Shown here piece after piece: positions 1-5,400 of a stretch of DNA of 7,387 nucleotides (its first letter is position 1; each line of letters begins with the position of its first letter). Below the pieces are notes generated by a model. That model was given only the letters and a program-made list of their open reading frames with translations, was not told where the DNA came from and did no database searches. Both the position numbers and the translations under genes were made by a program. Source of the DNA: Candidatus Fibrimonadales bacterium (GTDB taxonomy: Bacteria > Fibrobacterota > Fibrobacteria > Fibrobacterales > Fibrobacteraceae). The stretch covers positions 1 through 7,387 of the forward strand of contig WQSA01000115.1 in the NCBI GenBank assembly GCA_009788135.1, written 5' to 3'.

Positions 1-31
1 ATAACTTAAAAACGCACTTTTTGATTTCTTT

Positions 32-66
32 AACTCTCAATTCTCCACTCTCAACTCTCAACTAAA
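32..66. repeat. degenerate heptamer tandem repeat upstream of fur
   Basis: Read in steps of seven from base 32, the sequence is AACTCTC, AATTCTC, CACTCTC, AACTCTC, then a partial AACT. That is four units differing by at most two bases. It lies in the only sizeable non-coding stretch before the first gene, about 40 nt upstream of the preferred Fur start. Short heptamer repeats of this kind are known between genes in some bacteria, for example the STRR repeats of cyanobacteria. A function here, such as spacing, operator or simple slippage product, is not shown by the sequence. Confidence 0.6.
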
Positions 67-94
67 CCATGAAATCTGCGTATATCATTGTTTA

Positions 95-101
95 CTATAT
101 T
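95..101 (+). promoter_or_regulatory. candidate -10 element (CTATATT) of the fur gene
   Basis: CTATATT contains TATATT, one mismatch from the sigma-70 -10 consensus. Exactly 6 nt separate it from the ATG at 108, so a transcript would be expected to begin at or next to that ATG. No convincing -35 hexamer lies 16-18 nt upstream. The same heptamer precedes two other genes in the window (1352-1358 on + and 4734-4740 on -), which is the main support. The AT-rich stretch 81-107 could also hold an autoregulatory Fur site, but I see no clear Fur-box palindrome. Confidence 0.4.
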
Positions 102-107
102 CTATAT

Positions 108-542
108 ATGAACCTGGATAATGCCATAAAAATCTATAAAGATTTTTTGAAATCCAAAAGTTTGCTATACACGCAGCCGCGTGAAATTGTTTTAAAAGAA
201 GCTTTTTCAGCAACTTGGCATTTTTCCGCAGACGAACTCACATCGCAAATGCACAAACAAGGGATGAATATAAGCCGAGCTACGGTTTACAGAACGCTCG
301 CTTCCATGAAAAAAGCCGGGATTCTGAATTCCGTTGACTTTGGGCACGGACATATACACTACGAAGCTCCAAAAACAAAAAAACAACATGAACATATAAC
401 CTGCGAAAAATGCGGCGAAGTTTATGAAATACAAGTTGAAAACCTGGAAAATACCATAAACTCAGCAGCAGAAAAAGCTAAATTCAAACACATAAAATAT
501 GCCATAAGAATCTCCGGCATATGCGAAAAATGTAAATTTTAA
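108..542 (+). CDS. Fur-family metal-responsive transcriptional regulator
   Basis: This is a cytoplasmic DNA-binding repressor of the ferric-uptake-regulator family, 144 aa, close to the usual 135-150. With the ATG at 108 as residue 1, a winged-helix domain carries the TQPR motif (22-25), HFSADEL (38-44) and the recognition helix ISRATVYRTL (55-64). The metal/dimer part has His 80, 82 and 84 (GHGHIH) and HEHITC (94-99). Two CXXC pairs, Cys99/102 and Cys139/142, should form the structural zinc site. The residue five after Cys102 is Glu (CGEVYE), as in Fur, rather than the Asp that makes PerR peroxide-sensitive. An iron sensor is therefore inferred over PerR; Zur cannot be excluded. An in-frame ATG at 69 would add a hydrophobic 13-residue leader (MKSAYIIVYYILY) unlike the family and would read through the promoter-like DNA, so 108 is preferred. 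No Shine-Dalgarno precedes either start. Confidence 0.9.
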   Translation: MNLDNAIKIYKDFLKSKSLLYTQPREIVLKEAFSATWHFSADELTSQMHKQGMNISRATVYRTLASMKKAGILNSVDFGHGHIHYEAPKTKKQHEHITCEKCGEVYEIQVENLENTINSAAEKAKFKHIKYAIRISGICEKCKF

Positions 543-594
543 TTTTTTTTGTCACTTTTTTCCGGATTTTTCCTTTAAAATGCGTCTAAGTAGT

Positions 595-1329
595 ATGAGG
601 AAATATTTTTTGCTTTTCGCGCTACTTTCTGCCTGTACCTCCAGTTCACTGGAAAAACAGGACAAACTCCACATAGAGATGCTAAACGTTGGGCAAGGAC
701 TTGCTTTTTTAATAAAAAGCAAAAACTGCAACTCTCTCTACGATACTGGAACCCCAAGCTCCGGGCTGGATACCATGCTTCAAAACCGAGGCATTAAAGC
801 CTTGTGTTCCGTTATTGTAAGCCACAGGCACAACGACCACGCCGGCGGACTGCCCCTGCTTGAAAAAATGGCAAAAAACGGCGAAATCAGCATAAAAAGG
901 GTGATTTTCTTCGATAGCCTATCCCGAGGCGACACAATCGCAGACTTTTTGCCCTGGACTGCCCGAATTCTGTTCCAAGACGGCGCATTGCGCATAAGCG
1001 ACTCGCAAAACAGCTTTTTATTTATGGCTGATCTGGAGGCTAAACATGAAAAAAACATTCTGGAACTTGAACCTTTGCTCACCGCTACCGCTCTGCAAAT
1101 AGGACATCACGGCTCAAAAACATCTTCTTCCTGGGAGTTTTTGGCTCAGGTTCAACCCAAAATGGCGCTCATAAGCGTGGGTAAATACAACTCCTACGGG
1201 CACCCACACCCAGAAACCCTGGCAAAGCTTCGCCTTGTTCTGCCAGATTCAATGCAGCTTTTCCGCACTGATTTGGATGGGAACGTTGTTGTGGAGTGGG
1301 TTTATGGAGTTGGAATGTGGGGATTATAG
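595..1329 (+). CDS. MBL-fold metallohydrolase, ComEC C-terminal-domain-like, predicted lipoprotein
   Basis: This is a stand-alone metallo-beta-lactamase-fold protein resembling the C-terminal domain of the DNA-uptake protein ComEC/Rec2, without the channel domains. Numbered from the ATG at 595 (244 aa), it begins with a very short lipoprotein signal (MRKY, then FLLFALLSA) and a lipobox LSAC with the lipidated Cys at 14. Thr follows at +2, so outer-membrane sorting is likely in a Gram-negative. The metal-binding motif HRHNDHAGG is at 77-85. ComEC-type signatures follow: MADLEAKHE (144-152), GHHGSKTSS (170-178) and the C-terminal YGHPHPE (201-207). The likely role is a periplasmic or surface metal-dependent hydrolase, possibly a nuclease or phosphodiesterase acting on DNA; this is inferred from the family. 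The in-frame ATG at 580 is an alternative start, but it adds five residues before the signal and overlaps a TTTAAAAT box (574-581) that could be the promoter. It lies 52 nt after fur and may be co-transcribed. Confidence 0.85.
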   Translation: MRKYFLLFALLSACTSSSLEKQDKLHIEMLNVGQGLAFLIKSKNCNSLYDTGTPSSGLDTMLQNRGIKALCSVIVSHRHNDHAGGLPLLEKMAKNGEISIKRVIFFDSLSRGDTIADFLPWTARILFQDGALRISDSQNSFLFMADLEAKHEKNILELEPLLTATALQIGHHGSKTSSSWEFLAQVQPKMALISVGKYNSYGHPHPETLAKLRLVLPDSMQLFRTDLDGNVVVEWVYGVGMWGL

Positions 1330-1351
1330 CTTATACCCCAAGCTCGTTTTT
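1328..1351 (+). terminator. weak candidate terminator after the MBL lipoprotein gene
   Basis: AGCTT (1328-1332) and AAGCT (1340-1344) form a 5-bp stem with a 7-nt loop, followed after two bases by TTTTT (1347-1351). The stem begins in the stop codon at 1327-1329. It is short and AU-rich, so termination may be partial. Its position just before a promoter-like CTATATT for the next gene fits a transcription boundary. Confidence 0.3.
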
Positions 1352-1358
1352 CTATATT
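1352..1358 (+). promoter_or_regulatory. candidate -10 element (CTATATT) for the 82-aa gene and GH57 gene
   Basis: CTATATT sits in TTTTTCTATATTATTC, 11 nt before the ATG at 1370. An overlapping TATTAT (1355-1360) is an alternative -10 hexamer. Either would give a leader of only a few bases with no room for a Shine-Dalgarno sequence, and none is present. The element matches those before the Fur gene and the exonuclease gene. A -35 match is poor; TTATAC at 1331-1336 is the best candidate. Confidence 0.4.
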
Positions 1359-1369
1359 ATTCTTAAAAT

Positions 1370-1618
1370 ATGCCAAGCATTCGTTGGATAAGGTATGTAA
1401 TAGTGAACGGCGTAAAATGCACACTAGAAATTATGGTCGGTATGCAACGCATAGCCGATCGTTGCTACGTGCGCATAAATCAAGAGCCGGAATTATGGTT
1501 CACGCCAATTTCGGAATCTCGCGATGATGTTGTGAAAGAAGCTATGCAAATACTTTATCAACGCTTGCAAGGCTCGGAGATTTTAAACTTAGACGGGACA
1601 CCTTTTCAATGGGAATAA
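1370..1618 (+). CDS. small protein of unknown function, coupled to GH57 gene
   Basis: I do not recognise this 82-aa soluble protein. It has no signal peptide, membrane segment or cysteine motif; Cys17 and Cys32 are isolated. The first half looks like beta strands (RYVIVNGVKCTLEIMV, then CYVRINQEPELWF). A predicted amphipathic helix follows (DDVVKEAMQILYQRL), and the tail is GTPFQWE, so it is probably a compact alpha/beta domain. The stop codon (1616-1618) lies inside the start of the downstream GH57 gene, a 10-nt overlap that implies translational coupling and perhaps a related role in glucan metabolism. No Shine-Dalgarno precedes the ATG, and a promoter-like CTATATT lies 11 nt upstream. It reads as a genuine gene because it is tightly packed with its neighbour and no better frame is open there. 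Confidence 0.75.
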   Translation: MPSIRWIRYVIVNGVKCTLEIMVGMQRIADRCYVRINQEPELWFTPISESRDDVVKEAMQILYQRLQGSEILNLDGTPFQWE

Positions 1619-4047
1619 ATCCACTATACTTGACTATACACGGCCATTTTTATCAGCCGCCTAGGGAAAACCCCTGGACCGGAATGGTCGAACTGCAAGA
1701 GAGCGCACATCCAGACCACGACTGGAATGCGCGAATTGCCCAACAGTGCTACTCCTCCAACGGAGCATCGCGCATCCTCGCCTCAAACGGGCACATAGAA
1801 GCTATAGTGAACAACTATAGTTATATGAGCTTCAACATAGGCCCCACGCTTATGAACTGGATTAGGGTGCAAAGACCCGATATCTACAATAATATAAAAG
1901 AGGGCGATATGCTCTCTGCCGAGCGGCTCAACGGGCATGGAAATGCAATAGCACAAGTGTACAACCACATAATAATGCCCCTTGCGAGAAAAAAAGACAA
2001 ATTAACGCAAATTCGCTGGGGTATCCAGGACTTCATGTTCCACTTCAACAGAAAACCTGAAGGAATGTGGCTCGCCGAAACCGCCATAAATATGGATACG
2101 GTTGTTGCCCTGATTGAAGAAGGAATAACATTCACTATTCTCTCTCCAAAACAGGCAGAGTCGTTTAAAGCATTGAAGAACAAAGACGATGCTCCGTGGA
2201 CAGACTGCTCTGATGGGAGCATAGACACAACAAGACCATACAGAATAATTCCAAGAGATTCAAGCGGGAAAAGAATCTGCGAAGGGCATTTGGATGTGTT
2301 CTTTTACGATGCTGCCCTGTCCACTGCGGTCAGCTTTGAGCATTTGCTGAAAAACGGCGCAAGCTTGGGAAATAAAATTTTAGGCGCAAGAAACAAAAGC
2401 AAAACCGGAAACCAACTGATTTCCATAGGAACAGACGGCGAATCTTATGGGCACCACGAGGCTTTTGGCGATATGTGCGCCGCATGGCTATTTGAAAGAT
2501 TTTGCCCGCAAAACAACATTGCTCCCGTAAATTACGGATGGTACTTGGAAAAGAATCCTCCGGAATTTGAAGTTCATCTCAAGGGAGCTTACGGTGAAGG
2601 CTCTGCCTGGAGCTGCGCGCACGGCGTTGGCAGATGGATAAGAGATTGCGGCTGCTCAACTGGCGGCGGACCAGGCTGGAATCAAAAATGGAGAGGGCCT
2701 CTAAGACAGGCTTTTGACAAGGTAAAAGAAACCGCTGACGAAATTTTTGAAAGAGAGTTCCCAATAATAAGCGATGTTCTATGCTGGGAAGCTCGCGACA
2801 AATATATAGACGTTATGCTTGAGCCGGAAAATTCCGAACGCAAAGAAGATTTTGCCGCTGGACTGCTCCGCTCGTATGCAGAAAAGGAAGACAAAGTAAA
2901 TTTATTCTCGCTTTTGGAAATGCAAAAGTTCTGTTTGTATTCCTATACCAGCTGCGGATGGTTCTTCAACGACATAGAAGGATTGGAACCCGTGCAAAAT
3001 ATGCGTTACTGCTTGAGGGCAATAGAGCTTTTGAAGAAATTTTTGCCAGACGGAGACACGCTTGAAAGCGACGTTTTAACCATTCTGAGCAATATAAAAT
3101 CCAATGAGCGAGGTAAAACCGGAACTGAAATTTGGACCGAGTACGTGCGCCCTAAAGTGCCAATGCACTATATTTTGATAGCCGCAGAAGCTGCAAAACT
3201 ACATTTGAAACTGCCGCATCAGGCTTCTTCAAACATAAAAGCGAATTCAATAAAGAGCAAAGACGACCAGTTGATTTTGCAAGCCACATATACAAGCCCA
3301 GACACCTACGATACCAAAAGCGCAAGCGTTTTGGTAGCTACCGATTCAATAGGCAAGGTGAGAATTGTATTGCAGCCTGTAAACACTTCCAAACGTATTC
3401 CTATTTTTGCGGACAAAGAAGAATTGGATCATACCAATTTCAAAAAACTTTACCCAAACGCTTATGTGCTTCGCATGCACGAGCTTCCGCAAGACATTCT
3501 GGCAGAAATCAACGAAATGCATTCGATGATAAAGCTCTCAGCTGTCAGCAAAGGCTTGCTGGAATTCTCCGAGAAATTTGGAATATGCCTTGACTGCCTA
3601 GCAGATAAATCTGATTCGCTTGCCGAACCGCTAAGGCAAAGCATGATACTCAATCTGACCATAAAAATAAGGCAGATGGCCATAGAGGCGCTTTACAACG
3701 ATTCCAATTCTGCTTTTGAAAAAATAAAAGAGCTGAAAGAAGAGTTCGATTCTCTGAAAGTTCCGTTAAAGTCCATAGTTTTAAACAAGTTGTTTATTGA
3801 GCGCCTGGTAAAGCTGATTTCAAGAGTTCAGGAAATGCAAAACCAGCCGCTGGACAACAACGAAAAACTGCAAAAGTTGATTAACAAAATAACCGAGCTA
3901 ATAACCATAGCAGATTGGCTTGGCTTGGAAATCAACAAATACTATTTGGAAAACAAGAGCTACGATGCCTTTTTGCTATACAAAGAGAATCGCGCAAAAT
4001 ACGCAGTTTTAAAGCCTATGTTCAAATGGTTGAATTTTGATGCCTAA
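1609..4047 (+). CDS. glycoside hydrolase family 57 protein with DUF3536-type C-terminal region
   Basis: This is an 812-aa cytoplasmic protein without a signal peptide. Its N-terminal GH57 catalytic domain belongs to a retaining family of amylases, 4-alpha-glucanotransferases and branching enzymes. GH57 conserved regions are visible: HGHFYQPPRENPW (11-23), NGHGNAIAQVYNH (108-120), GMWLAET (153-159) with the likely nucleophile Glu157, and TDGESYGHHE (275-284) with the likely acid/base Asp276. After it come WSCAHGVGRW (334-343) with the following DCGC (346-349), and YTSCGWFFND (446-455). These are typical of the DUF3536 subgroup, whose members are often annotated only as alpha-amylase or alpha-mannosidase-like. 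The last ~150 residues are mostly charged helix. Glycogen or maltodextrin processing is the likely role, but exact activity cannot be assigned. The start is fixed by the first beta strand beginning at residue 6. It overlaps the upstream small gene by 10 nt and the convergent exonuclease gene by 4 nt. No Shine-Dalgarno is obvious. Confidence 0.92.
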   Translation: MGINPLYLTIHGHFYQPPRENPWTGMVELQESAHPDHDWNARIAQQCYSSNGASRILASNGHIEAIVNNYSYMSFNIGPTLMNWIRVQRPDIYNNIKEGDMLSAERLNGHGNAIAQVYNHIIMPLARKKDKLTQIRWGIQDFMFHFNRKPEGMWLAETAINMDTVVALIEEGITFTILSPKQAESFKALKNKDDAPWTDCSDGSIDTTRPYRIIPRDSSGKRICEGHLDVFFYDAALSTAVSFEHLLKNGASLGNKILGARNKSKTGNQLISIGTDGESYGHHEAFGDMCAAWLFERFCPQNNIAPVNYGWYLEKNPPEFEVHLKGAYGEGSAWSCAHGVGRWIRDCGCSTGGGPGWNQKWRGPLRQAFDKVKETADEIFEREFPIISDVLCWEARDKYIDVMLEPENSERKEDFAAGLLRSYAEKEDKVNLFSLLEMQKFCLYSYTSCGWFFNDIEGLEPVQNMRYCLRAIELLKKFLPDGDTLESDVLTILSNIKSNERGKTGTEIWTEYVRPKVPMHYILIAAEAAKLHLKLPHQASSNIKANSIKSKDDQLILQATYTSPDTYDTKSASVLVATDSIGKVRIVLQPVNTSKRIPIFADKEELDHTNFKKLYPNAYVLRMHELPQDILAEINEMHSMIKLSAVSKGLLEFSEKFGICLDCLADKSDSLAEPLRQSMILNLTIKIRQMAIEALYNDSNSAFEKIKELKEEFDSLKVPLKSIVLNKLFIERLVKLISRVQEMQNQPLDNNEKLQKLINKITELITIADWLGLEINKYYLENKSYDAFLLYKENRAKYAVLKPMFKWLNFDA

Positions 4048-4727
4048 ATAAAACCCGTAGCCTTTGGCCTCACGGGTTTTACAGGGCTCGCATCCTGTTG
4101 AATGTCTTTCTTTTTGAGAGCTTGCAAAAATTCCTGCGCATTCCATTCTTCGCTGGCAAGCCTGTCCCGCAAGAAGGCGACTAAAATGTGCATTACCATT
4201 TCGCAGTCATAAATTGCACGGTGCATAGCTCCTTCTTCAATTTTAAAATTTATCTCGCGCCTTGCTTCAAAAGTTTTAGCCAGGGTGCCAAGCTTATAAT
4301 CAGGGAACTTTACCGTATTGGTGTTGCGTGCTATTTTTATGGTATCCAGAATAGGTTGCGTTGGAGCGGCAATAGAATATTTTCCATAAGCCACGTTCAA
4401 AAATCTTTTGTCAAACGACTCTGCATTGTGCCCAACAAGGCAATTTGAATTGTCGCAGAAGGTTTTGAATTTCTGCAGAACGCATGCGCAGGAAGGCGCA
4501 TTTGCAACCATCTCGTTTGTTATGTTATTTGTATCGGTGGCACTTGCAGGAATAGGCTTTGAAGGTTTTGCAAACGATTGAAATTCGTCCAGCTTATCAG
4601 GAACCAAACGCCCGCGACTCTCCTTGACAGAAAAAAGAATTGCGCCTATTTCTATTATTTCTTCTTTACCAACATCCAAACCTGTGGTTTCCAAATCAAA
4701 AGCGATAATTTTTACTAAATTTGTCAT
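4044..4727 (-). CDS. DEDDh-family 3'-5' exonuclease (DnaQ/epsilon-like)
   Basis: This is a 227-aa cytoplasmic nuclease of the RNase T/DnaQ superfamily, which removes nucleotides from 3' ends of DNA or RNA using two metal ions. All five catalytic residues are visible. Exo I is FDLETTG, with Asp11 and Glu13. Exo II is VGHNAESFDKRF, with Asp106. Exo III is MHRAIYD, with His169 and Asp174. The His spaced five before Asp marks the DEDDh subgroup. The domain spans about residues 5-185, and the tail is basic and proline-containing (PVKPVRPKATGFI). It could be a stand-alone proofreading or repair exonuclease or an RNase; the sequence does not decide. The start at 4727 is chosen because the nuclease fold begins at residue 5. 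The frame stays open to an ATG at 4841, but that extension is antisense to the esterase gene and unlike any nuclease. No Shine-Dalgarno is present, and CTATATT lies 6 nt upstream. Confidence 0.9.
   Translation of the reverse strand: MTNLVKIIAFDLETTGLDVGKEEIIEIGAILFSVKESRGRLVPDKLDEFQSFAKPSKPIPASATDTNNITNEMVANAPSCACVLQKFKTFCDNSNCLVGHNAESFDKRFLNVAYGKYSIAAPTQPILDTIKIARNTNTVKFPDYKLGTLAKTFEARREINFKIEEGAMHRAIYDCEMVMHILVAFLRDRLASEEWNAQEFLQALKKKDIQQDASPVKPVRPKATGFI
4050..4080. terminator. bidirectional intrinsic terminator inside the exonuclease gene end
   Basis: AAAACCCGT (4050-4058) and ACGGGTTTT (4072-4080) form a perfect 9-bp inverted repeat around a 13-nt loop. The loop can extend the stem through GCC-TTT-GGC (4060-4068). 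Read on the - strand, the hairpin is followed by TTTTATTT (4053-4046) and ends at the exonuclease stop codon. Read on the + strand, it follows the GH57 stop by 2 nt, with a short T run. It therefore fits a shared terminator between convergent genes. Its unusual feature is that it encodes the last residues of the exonuclease. Confidence 0.75.
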
Positions 4728-4728
4728 T

Positions 4729-4733
4729 GGAGG
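4729..4733 (+). promoter_or_regulatory. Shine-Dalgarno GGAGG of the esterase gene
   Basis: GGAGG lies 10 nt before the ATG at 4744. An in-frame TAG at 4738-4740 rules out any earlier start, so this site fixes the start of the esterase. It occupies the 16-bp gap to the divergent exonuclease gene, next to the exonuclease -10-like element on the other strand. Confidence 0.75.
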
Positions 4734-4740
4734 AATATAG
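4734..4740 (-). promoter_or_regulatory. candidate -10 element (CTATATT) of the exonuclease gene
   Basis: On the - strand the sequence reads TTTTCTATATTCCTCCA and then the ATG. CTATATT is 6 nt from the start codon, the same element and the same gap as at the Fur gene. A transcript would begin at about the A of the ATG. Upstream on this strand a second, more conventional pair is possible: TTGGAT (4783-4778) and TATTAT (4761-4756), 16 nt apart, giving a leader of about 20 nt. Both lie inside the first codons of, or just before, the divergent esterase gene. Confidence 0.4.
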
Positions 4741-4743
4741 AAA

Positions 4744-5400
4744 ATGCTGGGCTCAATAATAAAAGAAACCGCTAAAAATCCAAATGCCACGGTTATTTGG
4801 TTGCATGGGCTTGGCGCAGACGGCCATGATTTTGCAGACATTGCCCCTGAGCTTGGCTTGCCTCAGGGCGCTGCCATAAGATTTATCTTTCCTCATGCGC
4901 CAATAATGCCCGTAAGCATAAACAACGGCTATGAAATGCACGCCTGGTTTGATATTATCCACATGGACTTGGAGCAAGAGCCAGACATAGAAGGCATTGA
5001 AAAAAGTTCCAAGCTCATAGACGAGCTAATAGACGCAGAAATTGAAAAGGGCATAAGTTCAGAAAAAATTATTCTTATAGGTTTTAGCCAAGGAGGGGTT
5101 ATCGCTCTGCACACTGCAACTCGCTATGGAAAAAAACTCGCAGGAGCCGCAAGCCTCTCTGCCTTTTTTCCAACAGCGCAAACAATGCCGTTGAATGCGG
5201 TAAACTCTAAAATCCCAGTATTCTTTGGACATGGAAATTTTGACAATGTTTTGCCTGCAGAGCTAAGCCAAAAAGCTTTTGAGTTCCTGCTAGCAAACGG
5301 GAACCCCGTGGAAAGATACACTTACCATATGCAGCACAGCGTGTGCATGGAAGAATTGCAAGTGCTAGGCAAATGGATTGCTAATGCGTTCTCTCTATGA
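4744..5400 (+). CDS. carboxylesterase/phospholipase-type alpha/beta hydrolase
   Basis: This is a 218-aa soluble serine hydrolase of the phospholipase/carboxylesterase (acyl-protein thioesterase-like) family, about the standard length. These enzymes cleave short-chain carboxyl esters or thioesters. The HGLGADG oxyanion-hole region is at 21-27. The nucleophile elbow GFSQGG has Ser115, HGNFDNVLP (163-171) supplies Asp167, and QHSV supplies His198. The complete catalytic triad is therefore present. FPHAP (49-53) and the HAWFD stretch (66-70) are also typical. No signal peptide is visible, so it is cytoplasmic. The start at 4744 is supported by GGAGG 10 nt upstream and an in-frame stop just before. 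Divergent from the exonuclease gene with a 16-bp gap, it must take its promoter from within that gene's first codons. Its last 20 nt overlap the convergent prenyl synthase gene. The natural substrate is unknown. Confidence 0.92.
   Translation: MLGSIIKETAKNPNATVIWLHGLGADGHDFADIAPELGLPQGAAIRFIFPHAPIMPVSINNGYEMHAWFDIIHMDLEQEPDIEGIEKSSKLIDELIDAEIEKGISSEKIILIGFSQGGVIALHTATRYGKKLAGAASLSAFFPTAQTMPLNAVNSKIPVFFGHGNFDNVLPAELSQKAFEFLLANGNPVERYTYHMQHSVCMEELQVLGKWIANAFSL

Noticed and set aside
1..65. Open frame from the window start to a TAA at 63-65, as the possible end of an upstream gene
   Set aside because: Its translation is low-complexity Ser/Thr/Leu produced by the heptamer repeat and has no recognisable character; it is probably non-coding.
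69..107. Longer Fur start at ATG 69
   Set aside because: It would add a hydrophobic 13-residue leader foreign to Fur proteins and translate the AT-rich promoter-like DNA; no Shine-Dalgarno supports it.
1884..2228. 114-aa frame on - inside the GH57 gene
   Set aside because: It lies opposite the catalytic region containing the GH57 motifs; a shadow frame without start signals.
4728..4841. N-terminal extension of the exonuclease to ATG 4841
   Set aside because: It is antisense to the esterase gene's conserved N-terminus, and the nuclease fold begins right after the ATG at 4727.
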